This document shows positions 34,001 to 43,102 of a stretch of 44,955 bases of DNA, piece by piece (the first letter of the stretch is position 1; each line of letters opens with the position of its first letter). The notes under the pieces were generated by a model. It was not told the origin of the DNA, did not search any database, and saw only the letters and a program-made list of their open reading frames with translations. The stretch comes from Saccoglossus kowalevskii (Eukaryota > Hemichordata > Enteropneusta > Harrimaniidae): positions 291,553 to 336,507 of the forward strand of contig NW_003109094.1 in the NCBI RefSeq assembly GCF_000003605.2. The letters run 5' to 3'. Position numbers and translations under genes: made by a program.

Positions 34001-37000
34001 GCCCTCATTGAATATTGTGAAACTAATATAGAATGCTTCTGAGCCATTGATGTATGTAGCCTTCTTGAGGGGGGGGGGGTCGTGTTTGTGCTCAACCAAG
34101 GCACCCGCAACGCCTGCTGTAAGCCTCCTTGTATAAATGAATGGGAAAAAATAGCATGAGCAGGCGATGTGAGAAAAACATGCGAGTCGACAATATTGTG
34201 GTATGATTATCGCACACTTCAAATTTTGTGAAAACAATATTTGACAACGTGGCAATGGGTGCTTTAAAATCAGTCACTGATTGTTTTATGCTGACCTTGA
34301 AGTTGTTCATTTATGCAAGTGTGGAGTAGTTCTAAAAGATCAAATAAAGTAATAAAATTACGTTATCATGATTATTCTGATGTCTTACAGAAAATGTTAT
34401 TGGGAGAACCCAAATTTGCTTCTAGTTTGTGGGGACCATCCTGTGATGGTCTGGATCGTATTATGGAAAACTGTTTACTCCCGGAGCTTCATGTTGGTGA
34501 CTGGATTGTGTTCGAAGGTAAATGCAGTTATAACTATTGTTGCAATTTGAAATACACTGTTACTGCATGTACCCTATCTGGGCTTTTGATGTATATTAAT
34601 TAGTAAGTCTACAATGTGCTAGATATCATTTGGAATCACTGGAAACTGTTTGGCATTGTATGTTGGTAGTCGTAATTACCCATTTAGGAAAACTATGGTA
34701 ACTATTGTACTTATTCCGATAATAGTTGGTAACTATGGTTACTTATTTCTTTAGAACTTGAATTAGCTAAATAGTGCAAAATACGAGTTTCTGCTTCATA
34801 CAATGTATGTATATATATATATACAGATAGAGATATAGATATATAGATATAGAGATAGAGATAGAGATATAGATAGAGATAGAGATAGAGATATAGATAT
34901 ATATAGAGAGAGAGAGAAAAAGATGAAAGTATGTATCAAAATGTCATAAAATTATGAATTTCAAAAATGTCTGATGTGCTTAAAACTGAGCACAGTAACG
35001 CAAGTATTTAGAGCGATCTGTGCTTTTAAAATCAGTCTGAATTGTGAGCAATTAACTTGCAGGGGAAGCTTTCCATGATTGTTACTTTTTGTGTAAAAAT
35101 TGCCACTTCTCCTAGTGAACCACGATAAATTATAAATCAACATGTATTGCAAGAGAATTAAAATGTTCATCACAATGAAAGAAAAAGTTAGTGTTCGTGG
35201 AAAATATCTAGTTTTCTGTTGAACTGCACATTTTGAGGTTTTAGAATGACAATTCTCTTGGCTAATAAAACTATGTAACCACGAGCAACCAACAGTAATA
35301 TGGTTTGTCTGTTGAGTTACGTTTGCCAGATGGCAAAATTTATTGATGAATTTAACAAAGATAATTATGTATTTAAACACATTCAGTCAATTATTTATTG
35401 ATGCCGATTTTACATTTGCATGAGTTGTGTGCTGAATTGAGGCTGTACCTATTCAACAGCGTACATTGTGATTGAATGAATCTCGAAGGGTGGCATATAA
35501 TGCAAGCCCACGAGGGCTATGTAGCTACCACAAGCCACTAGCAGAAAATTTATATTATCAAACTTGTTAGTTGATGTACAGTTTTAATGCTGTGTTCTAT
35601 AGAAATTGCCCATAAGACATGTTTGAGGTTCCTGAAGTCCTTCTATTATTAGCTTCGCTGTCGACTTTGTCAAGTGGAGCTTATCATATGAGTGATTGTC
35701 AGTCGTAGTCAGTGTCAATGTTTTACTTTTTCGACTTCTTCTTGAAAACTACAAGCCTGAATGCTTTGATACTTGGTGTATATGTACCTTGATTTGTTAA
35801 TTTTGTAGTGATATCTTCAATTATCTAATTTTGATAATTATTTTTGTCATTTTTGGTGAAGTGATATTTTTGAATTCTTGTTGAAAACAGCAAGTCCCTG
35901 CTTTGATACTATATACATACTGTTCATTTTCTAACAATATCTTCAGCAGACAGGCTGCTTGTTAAAAAATATTTATGGAAAACAACATGAAAGCGTGCAT
36001 ATTTAACTAACAAAAAACTGGTGTAAACAGACAGCCGGTTTTCTGTTGCGAGCATGCCCCAGGAGCACAAAACTAGTTTTGAAACTTCTAAAAAATGTAC
36101 TGATATGGTGGCGCATTTATAAAGTTGTTTTAAAAGCCTGTTAAAGCAGAGGAATTTAGTGTTCAGCAGATTATTCATAGAGAACCATCAAAATATTTTG
36201 TTCTAAAATAACTTTTATTACATTATAATAACGAGTCTGGTACATTTGAAGAAGAGAAATAATCACTCCTGTTCAAAATTGACTAGTTTTCACAAAGTTG
36301 ATGTCGCCTAGCTAGTAGTAGAAATAGGAATTATAGTATTTGCTCTTCAGTAGCACAGTTGCTTAAATAACTCTATGGTCAAAATAATTAATATTTAAAA
36401 GATTCACTGTGCAAAAAATGTGATTTTTTTTTTTTTTTTTTTGAGAAAGCTAATGAGCAAGATGTTATAATTTTCACACAAAATTAACATATCGTCCTTG
36501 TGGCCAAAATAATGTGATTTGTTGTATACTATTTGAGCGACTGTCAATGTGTTACAATCTGTCATCAATTTTGATGCATCGTTAGTCATTTCCGTTACCC
36601 AGGACTAATGCCCATATTTTTACGACTGTGGTAATAATTACTACATCGTTAATTGATTGATAAATGTCACAAGGTTGGATTGAAAATACAATTAGTAGCT
36701 GTGGTGCTGGGTTTCTGCTAGCTAAACTTGGTCAGGTGGCAATGCCATATCACCGATGATAAATTGATAACGATCTGCTTGAAACATCAGAAAAACAGTT
36801 TAATAAAATAAGTCTGTTTTGTTACTGTGCTCATCAGTGTGATGGCAATTAGCATGTGAATATTTAATTAATGTTGCAATATATATACTGTAAAATACTT
36901 TATTTTCGATTGGAATTAATTTTCATTATTTTCGCTTAAGGAATGATTCAATGAAAATAAAATCCAGCGAATATACCTTTTTCCTATACTCTACATTCAA

Positions 37001-38749
37001 CTTGTCAAAAACTAGTGAAAATAAATTCCATACAAAACACCCATCGTCTTTTCAGTGAAAATTAATTCCAGCTAAAATAAAGTATTTCACAGTATAGTAA
37101 CATGCTCTTTTCTGCTGCTCTCTTTAAAGAACACAAGTTGTATTTTCCAATTTTTTGCATGAATAATACATTTAGTAATTTGGCTAATGAAGGCTCAGGA
37201 AAAATGTTATCTATCATTTCTAAAACTATTATCTTTAGCAGAAGCCTATTTTTCGTAGTATAATGGAATGTCTGCTGTAGTTGATTTCTAAGTTTGTTTT
37301 CCCAAGAGGAATAAATCTGTGGAAATATTTTTCATAACTTTGTTCTATTCTGTCTGTACAAATTAATCACACAGCACACAAAGATGCATCTTAAAACTGA
37401 GAATTAAACTGATTAGGAAATGACCTTGTTTATCTATTCTATTCTATTCTATTCTATATTGATGACCTTCATTTCCAATTACTGTTTAGAAATTGTTTTT
37501 GAAGTCTTTGTAGCTTTGTGGTATGAAATAACAGATAATTGTTTTCATGTTTCAGATATGGGAGCCTACACCATGTGTGCTGCATCAACCTTTAATGGAT
37601 TCCCCAAACCAATTTGCTACTACATGGCTAATGAATCTACATGGTAAGTTCGTAATATAGAATACAGAAGTCTGTTTCAATGCATATTGATAGATTTAGA
37701 AAGAAAAATTGAGTGAAAGACATGAAGTGTGAAATAAAACCAAAACTTTATTAGCTCCGCTGTCGACTTTACAAGTGATTGTCTGTCGTTCACAGGCATT
37801 GACTTTTTACTCTTTAGACTTCTTGAAAACATCTCTTATTGCTTTGATACTTGGTGTATATTACCTTAGGCAGACTTCTGGTTAGATTTGATACCTTTTT
37901 GGTAAAAAAGTGATATTTTTGATTTCTTGTTGAAACGGCAAGTCTGATTGCTTTGATACTATACATATAGGTATCTCAAGTAGACCTCTCTCAGATTTGT
38001 TCATTTTTGCTGGGAAAGGATTGACCATCTTTGTTATTAGTCCAAGAAAATTGTTCAGCTTGGAATGTGTCTGAATCCCTCATTAGTATGTAGGAATGTA
38101 CCAAGAAAATTGTTTTTTCTGGAGTAAATTGTAGTGTATTTTACTTATGAAAGGTCAAAAAGTGCATGGAGATTTTATGAAAATGTGTGGATGTTAACAG
38201 AATGATGTCATGTGGTCACAGTTGCGCAATCAATGATGGACTATTTTGGGCGTAGCCATAAAATGTGTCACTGAAGTACTCGCACGTGTGCATGATTCCA
38301 ATAGTTTGTGCTGTGAAGAAACTCCATTAGAAAATAAGTATTGTGTAATTTGTAGTGAGAATGTATTCAAATAGATTTATGTTTATGAATCTTGTTTCTT
38401 TACAAAGTGTATTTATAAAATAATTGTTTATAAAAATATTTTTCATATTTTTTCTAATATCTTCAGTTAGTTATTTAAAATATGCATTGCTAACATCAGA
38501 GCTAGAAAGCTAGAAAAATTCAATTGAAATATTGAATCTATTTAATTTTGCAGGAATTTTCTGAAGAGAATCATGCCATGTCCTGTCGAGATGGAACCGG
38601 CACCACCACCTTGCAACACAAAATGCTTTTCTGATTCCATTACCTGCCCAACTATGAGAAGTGGCCTTTCAATTCCACATCTGGAACGTGGAGACCATCC
38701 AACTGTTATGATAACGCCCATTCCGATTGTGCCTGACGTTGATTATTAA
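24909..38749 (+). CDS. ODC1: Ornithine decarboxylase (complete, 11 coding exons)
   Basis: Exons 24909-25007, 28901-28997, 29398-29474, 30432-30604, 31137-31271, 32793-32958, 33134-33311, 33796-33929, 34391-34517, 37556-37643 and 38554-38749 total 1470 bases (489 residues plus TAA), all phases matching. The enzyme is a cytosolic PLP homodimer that decarboxylates ornithine to putrescine. Visible active-site residues are Lys68 (FYAVKCN), Asp87 (GFDCASK), Arg153, His196 (FHVGSGC), the glycine loop 234-236 (DIGGGYPG), Glu273/Arg276 (EPGRY), Asp343, Cys371-Asp372 (GPSCDGLD) and Tyr400. They correspond to human 69, 88, 154, 197, 235-237, 274/277, 332, 360-361 and 389. With catalytic residues intact, antizyme inhibitor is unlikely. 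The antizyme-binding stretch keeps the Lys121, Ala123, Glu138 and Leu139 equivalents. The loop before Asp343 is longer than in human, and the cysteine/proline-rich C-tail differs. An in-frame upstream ATG at 24897 would add four residues. Confidence 0.96.
25879..26100 (+). pseudogene. HIRAN-like domain fragment inside the transposon
   Basis: A 73-codon open frame containing [38 protein letters not shown] and [14 protein letters not shown]. The order (glycine-rich start, Leu-x-Arg, NPxDxNAxxV-like core, then a basic R-xVSKVLA helix) matches the HIRAN fold seen in HLTF-type helicases and in stand-alone invertebrate HIRAN proteins, which bind DNA 3' ends. It stops at TGA without the usual C-terminal strand and has no partner domain, so a decayed or captured fragment is most likely. 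The match is from memory, not a profile search. Confidence 0.5.
26654..26752 (+). other. 32-codon ORF directly upstream of the histone-type stem-loop
   Basis: ATG at 26654 opens a frame ([20 protein letters not shown]...) ending TGA at 26750-26752, 27 bases before the stem-loop, which is the spacing seen in replication-dependent histone messages. The peptide is not a core histone and is not recognised. It may be coincidental. Confidence 0.2.
26780..26795 (+). terminator. Histone mRNA-type 3' stem-loop (orphan)
   Basis: GGCCCTTTTCAGGGCC forms a 6 bp stem with a TTTC tetraloop, preceded by CAAAAC and followed by ACCACA, matching the canonical replication-dependent histone 3' processing signal including flanks. 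A purine-rich AAAATAAGAA downstream could serve as a histone downstream element. No histone coding sequence is readable nearby. Known role: SLBP and U7 snRNP direct cleavage without polyadenylation. Whether it works here is unknown. Confidence 0.55.
27551..27692. mobile_element. Truncated TACTGTA-ended MITE
   Basis: TACTGTAGAATACTTTATTT, TTCGCTTGGAATTTATTTTC and GTGAAAATAAAATCC match the left two thirds of the elements at 36884 and 42288. The right terminus is missing after CTCGGTGAAAATAG. Confidence 0.7.
27693..28900 (+). other. Remainder of ODC intron 1
   Basis: AT-rich intron sequence up to the acceptor TTTTCACAG at 28900. No other feature was recognised. Confidence 0.5.
28901..28997 (+). 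CDS. ODC1: ODC exon 2
   Basis: A 97-base exon, phase 0 in and 1 out. It encodes [15 protein letters not shown] through LLPRVHPFY, the start of the PLP barrel. Confidence 0.95.
29398..29474 (+). CDS. ODC1: ODC exon 3 (PLP lysine)
   Basis: A 77-base exon. It completes Ala66 and encodes [14 protein letters not shown] then GTGFDCASK. Lys68 forms the PLP Schiff base and Asp87 is also catalytic in the family. Confidence 0.95.
29475..30431 (+). other. ODC intron 3
   Basis: It contains a 70 bp element at 29780-29849 that recurs in intron 8. Otherwise AT-rich with nothing recognised. Confidence 0.6.
29780..29849 (+). repeat. 70 bp dispersed element, copy 1
   Basis: GATGGCTGTGATGACTTCTT, GCCCTCATTG, then AATAATATAGAATACTTCTG and AGCCATTTG. 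The same order is found at 33982-34049. Ends ATGGCT and AGCCAT are inverted. Confidence 0.7.
30432..30604 (+). CDS. ODC1: ODC exon 4 (antizyme-binding stretch)
   Basis: A 173-base exon. It encodes [35 protein letters not shown] and [14 protein letters not shown]. Positions equivalent to human Lys121, Ala123, Glu138, Leu139 and Lys141 are conserved, which argues that antizyme control is retained. Confidence 0.95.
30639..30810. mobile_element. hAT-like MITE in ODC intron 4
   Basis: Left end CAGGGATTGCCTTAACCCC and the reverse complement of the right end, CAGGGCTTGCGCTAGTGTCT, form imperfect inverted repeats. Flanks CCTTTAAT and CTTTTATA could be a degraded 8 bp target duplication. Length is 172 bp, non-coding. 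Confidence 0.45.
31137..31271 (+). CDS. ODC1: ODC exon 5
   Basis: A 135-base exon (acceptor CTTCTAG, donor GTAAGT). It encodes [14 protein letters not shown] and the helix before LGLNVVGV, and includes Arg153. It ends within the serine codon before FHVGSG. Confidence 0.95.
31430..31712. other. Assembly gap (N)
   Basis: 283 undetermined bases inside ODC intron 5, followed directly by a run of 17 C, a homopolymer likely to have stopped the assembly. No exon is missing, because exon 5 and exon 6 join in phase. Confidence 0.98.
31713..32792 (+). other. ODC intron 5 after the gap
   Basis: AT-rich intron. It contains a perfect 14 bp inverted repeat at 32640-32653 and 32684-32697. No other feature was recognised. 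Confidence 0.5.
32640..32697. repeat. Perfect 14 bp stem hairpin
   Basis: AATTAGGTTTAGCC at 32640-32653 pairs exactly with GGCTAAACCTAATT at 32684-32697. The 30-base loop contains CCAATTGG. It lies about 95 bases before ODC exon 6. Confidence 0.7.
32793..32958 (+). CDS. ODC1: ODC exon 6 (His and glycine loop)
   Basis: A 166-base exon. It encodes [13 protein letters not shown], then [13 protein letters not shown] and AISFEE. His196 stacks on PLP and the GGG loop holds its phosphate in the family. Confidence 0.95.
33134..33311 (+). CDS. ODC1: ODC exon 7
   Basis: A 178-base exon. It encodes [16 protein letters not shown], then [17 protein letters not shown] (Glu273, Arg276) and ends in a lineage-specific loop, TFHVPGSE. 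Confidence 0.95.
33312..33795 (+). other. ODC intron 7
   Basis: 484 bases, AT-rich. Nothing recognised. Confidence 0.6.
33796..33929 (+). CDS. ODC1: ODC exon 8
   Basis: A 134-base exon. It encodes [31 protein letters not shown] and [14 protein letters not shown]. Asp343 matches human Asp332, which binds the substrate amine. Confidence 0.95.
33982..34049 (+). repeat. 70 bp dispersed element, copy 2
   Basis: AATGGCTGTGATGACTTCTT, GCCCTCATTG, AACTAATATAGAATGCTTCT and GAGCCATTG match 29780-29849 in the same orientation. It lies in ODC intron 8. Confidence 0.7.
34391..34517 (+). CDS. ODC1: ODC exon 9 (catalytic cysteine)
   Basis: A 127-base exon. It encodes [20 protein letters not shown], then [10 protein letters not shown]. 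Cys371 and Asp372 correspond to human Cys360 and Asp361 at the dimer-interface active site. Confidence 0.95.
34806..34917. repeat. Compound (TA)n/(GATA)n/(GA)n microsatellite
   Basis: Alternating ATATAT, GATAGAGATAGAGAT and GAGAGAGAGA tracts over about 112 bases. Confidence 0.9.
35649..35968 (+). repeat. AGCTCCGCTGT-family repeat, copy 1
   Basis: Starts TTAGCTTCGCTGTCGACTTT, continues GAGCTTATCATATGAGTGAT, then GAATGCTTTGATACTTGG and GATATTTTTGAATTCTTG, and ends CAGGCTGCTTGTTA. The layout is the same as copies at 37751 and 40618. Confidence 0.65.
36884..37096. mobile_element. TACTGTA-ended MITE, complete copy
   Basis: The left end TATACTGTAAAATACTTTAT is the inverse of the right end ATAAAGTATTTCACAGTATA. 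Inner blocks such as GTGAAAATAAA repeat in both orientations. It is near identical in layout to 42288-42495. Confidence 0.8.
37433..37457. repeat. (TCTAT)n microsatellite
   Basis: Five TCTAT units about 100 bases before ODC exon 10. Confidence 0.9.
37556..37643 (+). CDS. ODC1: ODC exon 10
   Basis: An 88-base exon. It encodes [19 protein letters not shown] and [10 protein letters not shown]. Tyr400 corresponds to human Tyr389 near PLP. Confidence 0.95.
37751..38010 (+). repeat. AGCTCCGCTGT-family repeat, copy 2
   Basis: Starts TTAGCTCCGCTGTCGACTTT and contains TTGCTTTGATACTTGGTGTA, GTGATATTTTTGATTTCTTG and GATTGCTTTGATACTATACA. It lies in ODC intron 10. The right end is unclear. Confidence 0.6.
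38554..38749 (+). CDS. ODC1: ODC exon 11 (C-terminal tail)
   Basis: A 196-base coding part ending TAA at 38747-38749. The tail is proline- and cysteine-containing ([19 protein letters not shown], then [11 protein letters not shown]). It replaces the vertebrate C-terminal degron with unrelated sequence, so turnover signals cannot be inferred by homology. Confidence 0.93.
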
Positions 38750-39690
38750 ATGCATAAAATAAACCATGTGTGTTAAGTTTCACTTTGAATAATTGTTATA
38801 CTAATGATACAAATCTAGTTTAGTTGGTTATGAAATCGTAGCAGTTTATTTGTTGGCCGTTCATTCTTTTTATTTAAAAGGAGCATCGTGTACATCGTGT
38901 AGTGACAATTTTGAGTACCGGTAATGTGTATTTCATTGTATTGTACTGCTAAATGGGTAACTCTTTCACTGTTATTAATATTCTCATTCAAGTGCTCTTT
39001 ACATTAGACATGGAAGAATTAAATGATGGAAACCATCACTGAACACGAAAAATTTGCTGCCGTTATCTTCATAAAATCTGAGGGGAAACTGTACAAGGTT
39101 TTCACAGGCAAAATTGTGCACTTGAGCATTTAAGTCGCATCAACGTCTAGTACGTGCTGCTCGATAAAATCTTGTTCTGCCTTTGTGCGTACATTGCAGT
39201 AATCTCGTGATAGCCACGTACTATGCACCGTTTAACTCGTAATAACATTGAAGATTTCTATATAGAATTGATTGAACCAACCATGTATGTCAAGTCTTGT
39301 ATTTAATTACTTGGTTTAGCGTCTATAAAAAGAGAAAGCAAATTATATATTTATGAAAGTACCAAGTTTTGTAACTGCAACTTTGAAATATTCTGCTGTC
39401 GTATCTGCACAAAGATTTATGGTATTGTAATGAATAACAAGTTTAGGTTGAGATTGAAGTTCAAACAACTTTTACACATTGAACAATTCTTAAACAAGAA
39501 TACAAACTAAGATCTATATTTTTTGGGTCCAATTTGGTTGTCATGTACTGCCGATTTATACTATATAAAACCCCCCAACAATTATATTTTAATTTTTTTT
39601 CGGCGTTAAGTGGGATACATTTTTCTTTTATTTATGTTAAAATATAAAGTGTACGTTTGCACGCTACTGGTTAGTATTAAATAATTTAGC
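38750..39690 (+). other. Probable ODC 3' UTR
   Basis: AT-rich, non-coding. AATAAA lies only 9 bases after the stop (38758-38763), and a variant ATTAAA is at 39676-39681. The later signal would give a conventional UTR length. The end is unproven. Confidence 0.3.
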
Positions 39691-40617
39691 AAATGTAATT
39701 GTATTCCTTCATTGTGTTGATGGCTTTTGTATGCTTTTCACCCTGCAGTGAATCAAGTGCGGATTCAGCCATACCATCTGCATGTATAATTTCTCATTTA
39801 ACCCTTATCTGGTCAAGTCGATGTGTGAAAGTACACTAAGTTGACAAAATAAGGGTTAAAGTTGCGAACTATTTTGTCAATGGATTTCATTTCAGAGAAA
39901 ATTCACATTTCTTTGAAGAGTTCCAGGTAGGGAACAGCTTGGGGTGCAATTCCAATGCTTGTTCTTCTGGTACTTTTGTACACATTAATAGTTTTCTTTT
40001 GGGGTGGGGCTATTTTTTGCATGTGCATGGAAATGGAAATGGAGAATTTAATGTAAAGGTATTCTCGTTAGTGAACATCTGAACATTTTCACCACCTGAC
40101 AACCCCATTACTGGTACGAGTAACTATCAAACTTTCAGACAACTTGAGACTATCCTGGAAAATGAAGATTACCCCCTCCATGTGTAAAATGTTTCAATTC
40201 GGTTGTTCAGGATTAACTCAAATTTGAGTTTGTGCCGTTTTCTCAACTTTCGGGCTTACGATCCTGATCAAGACGTCCTGAACGTCCAGGGTCATGTTAC
40301 GCCATTAAAAGTAGTTTTTGGAGCACTATTGCAGATGGACATTAACCAGTGCTTTATTGAAGACTGACTCGTGACCTGATTAACATGTTTAATAATCGTG
40401 TATCGTCATATATGTTAAGTTGCAGGAACGTGTTAGCTGCATTTGTATATTTTAATCCCTAGCCATGTATTGTCTGCCTAATGCTTGAATGCAAACCTGT
40501 ATGGCTTAGATTTACTCTTTTTTAATGTTTACGTACTGAACGCGACTCTTTTACCAAAGTCGTGCTCGGTTGCCAGGGGATGGATTTGTTTTTTCTTAAG
40601 TATAGTAATTTAATTTT
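39691..40617. other. Downstream of ODC, nothing recognised
   Basis: No exon, RNA or repeat with clear ends was identified. A short imperfect palindrome around TTAACCCTTATCTGGTCAAG and ACAAAATAAGGGTTAA is near 39799-39857. Confidence 0.4.
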
Positions 40618-41198
40618 TTAGCTCCGCTGTCCACTTTGTCGAGCAGAGCTTATCATACGAGTAATTGTCCGTCGTAAATGTCAATGTTTTACTCTTTCGA
40701 CTTTTCTTGAAAACTAAGTCTGAATGCTTTGATACTTGTATATGTGCCTTGGGTTGACCTCTCTTAGATTTGTTCATTTCACGATATCTTCAATTCTCTA
40801 ATTTTGATGAATATTGTTTTTTGGTAAAAAGTGATATTTTTAACTTATTGTTGAAAACCGCAATTGCTTTAATATTACAGATTCATTCATTTCGTGATGA
40901 TATTCTCTGATTTTAGTAAATATTTTTGGTAAAAAGTGATATTTTCGACTTGTTAAAAACCGCATGTCTGATTGCTTTGATATTACCGGTATACATATAG
41001 GTACTACATGTGGACCTCAGATTTGTTCATTTCGTGGTGATATCTTCAATTATCTAATTTTGATGAATATTTTTGGTGAAAAGTGATATTTTTGAATTCT
41101 TGTTGAAAACTGCAAATTTGATATCTTTGATACCAAACATATTGTTCATTTTTCAATGCTAACAGCGGAGCTATCTCGGCCGACAAGCTGCTTGTTGA
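40618..41198 (+). mobile_element. AGCTCCGCTGT-family element, fullest copy
   Basis: TAGCTCCGCTGT (40619-40630) and ACAGCGGAGCTA (41162-41173) are perfect 12 bp inverted repeats. The interior is made of at least three diverged internal repeats built around GTGATATTTT, TTGTTGAAAACCGCA and TTGCTTTGATA (near 40831, 40939 and 41089). It ends CGACAAGCTGCTTGTT like copy 1. No coding frame. Confidence 0.65.
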
Positions 41199-41737
41199 CC
41201 AATTTTGTGGTTTCACTAAAATTTTGCCAACTGGTAGCCAATTTTAGCTTGTATTTTTCAATTGTCCCCTTTTTCTAATACTCTTATTAAACCGATGTTT
41301 GAATTTGATGCATAGGCAAAATTGTTTGTCTCAACATTTTCTTTGCACTCATTCTTCAAATCATATGCATCATATAGCCTGGAACTGTCATTGACATGGT
41401 GGCACAGCGAACATCAATAAGGGCCGCGTTACAGTGCGCTATCGTGCATTGAGCTGGGAATAGCCGCTGTATACAATCAAGACCTATTGAGACTTGCCTT
41501 TGCTCATGTAGATTTGATCGTAAAACGCAGAAATAGTTGTTAAATTTGGTGACCAGTTTAGAATGATAAAAAGCATTTAGTCTTCAAATAACCACAATAG
41601 ACTGAGTGAGGGTCAAGATCGAATATACGCGATTCCTGCGTTTCATACTAAATGCTTTCTGTTAATAATTTCAGTTTAAAATGATATTCATGAGATATGT
41701 CTACGTCATAACCTCGTTAAGTTATTAGCATATGATA

Positions 41738-42158
41738 TTAGGCCAGACTTTTTTTATTCCTTGTTTCGTGAGTTTTTATAAGGCCATTTTTTTTGAGGAT
41801 GGGAAAAAAAAAATATAATTCTTTTTTCCCCCATTAGATTTGTGTGATTCTCAAGGAAATGTAAGTGAGATCATTGATCGGAGAAGAGAAGAGAAATGAA
41901 ATAAACTTTTATTCCAAGAAACCTTGTTTCTCATCTGCGCGAGACTTCGGTACTTTGATCATGACACTCCCACGAAAATGCAACTTGGATTTATTATGCA
42001 GCGGCGGTAAAAAAATGAAGATAAAAATAATATATTTTGGGCTTACAATTCGGCGGGCGCGAGAAATTATGCTGAAATAAAATTATATTTTATTTCATTT
42101 TCGGCTGCTGTTCATTTGGCGGGTTCGCGAAACAAGGGATAATACAAGTCTGGCCTTA
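41738..42158. mobile_element. 421 bp element with 34 bp inverted ends
   Basis: The left end TTAGGCCAGACTTTTTTTAT (continuing TCCTTGTTTCGTGA) and the reverse complement of the right end (TAAGGCCAGACTTGTATTAT, CCCTTGTTTCGCGA) agree at most of 34 positions. Non-coding. The 71-codon frame inside has no recognised domain. Confidence 0.7.
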
Positions 42159-42287
42159 CAGAATGCATGCATCATCACGGTGAGAGCAATTGAAGTTTAC
42201 GTTCTATGTAAGCAACCTTCAGCACTGTCAATGAGGTTTCACCCCATTGATGGTGGTGTTCGTTTTTGAAGCCCACACGCTACCAGA

Positions 42288-42495
42288 TATACTGTAGAAT
42301 ACTTTATTTTCGCTTGGAATTTATTTTTGCTGAAGGGATGTTTCCGTGAAAATAAAATCCAGTGAATATACTTTTTTTTCCTATATTTCACATTAAACTC
42401 AACAAAAATCAGTGAAAATAAATTCCACACAAAACGCCCAAAAAGCCTTTTCAGCGAAAATTAATTCCAGTGAAAATAAAGTATTCCACAGTATA
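42288..42495. mobile_element. TACTGTA-ended MITE, complete copy
   Basis: TATACTGTAGAATACTTTAT at the left, AAAGTATTCCACAGTATA at the right, inner TTCGCTTGGAATTTATTTTT and GTGAAAATAAAATCCAGTGA. Same family as 27551 and 36884. Confidence 0.8.
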
Positions 42496-42880
42496 CAACA
42501 GCTAACAAACCACACCTACCCAGCTCCTGCTGAGGATTTGTACACACTCCCACCATGTCATACGCTGTAATATGCAATTACAATTCTGGTTCCCCAATTA
42601 CTTTGGTTATGGGGTATGTATATATGGGTAATAATTCTTTTAGTTGGGAACGCTCTAAATCTTTCACTGAAATTGGCCGACTGGTGATCACTTTTAGCTC
42701 ACTTTCCAAACATGAATAAATTATTTGTTTTTAGTGTGTAGGATGAGAAATCTTGTAGACTATAAATGACTAAAATAAACCATAATGATTTAAAAGTTCC
42801 AGTATTTCAGTTTCTATGTTCACATATCTGACTGTTTCTGCAATCTTACCTAAAAACTACGGTAACCAATAGACCACTTT

Positions 42881-43102
42881 CATGACCTCTAAAGGTCACA
42901 CATCCTGGTACTTTTATTAGTATGACAGCATCACAAACATGTGCAATTGTTGCATTTCAATGTGTCCATTTTTTTCCCCTAACAAATATTTTAGCTAAAA
43001 CAGTCAAGTCCACAAAATTGTCCTGAAATAACAATAACATAAATTTAGTTTTGTTTTTCTTATCAATGACAGTACCAGGATGTGTGACCTTTGAAGGTCA
43101 TG
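42881..43102. repeat. Inverted repeat with 31 bp arms containing AGGTCA half-sites
   Basis: Left arm 42881-42911 and right arm 43072-43102 (inner ends CATCCTGGTAC and GTACCAGGATG) are inverse at 29 of 31 positions. Each arm itself holds TGACCTCTAAAGGTCA or its inverse, an everted pair of nuclear-receptor half-sites separated by four bases. The centre is 160 AT-rich bases. Confidence 0.75.

Larger units (their letters stand above)
34518..37555 (+). other. ODC intron 9
   Basis: A 3.0 kb intron containing a GATA-type microsatellite (34806-34917), one copy of the AGCTCCGCTGT repeat (35649-35968), a full TACTGTA-ended MITE (36884-37096) and a (TCTAT)n run (37433-37457). No coding sequence was recognised. 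Confidence 0.65.

Noticed and set aside
24909-38749. Antizyme inhibitor instead of ornithine decarboxylase
   Set aside because: The PLP lysine, glycine loop, catalytic cysteine and substrate aspartates are all present, whereas antizyme inhibitors have lost several.
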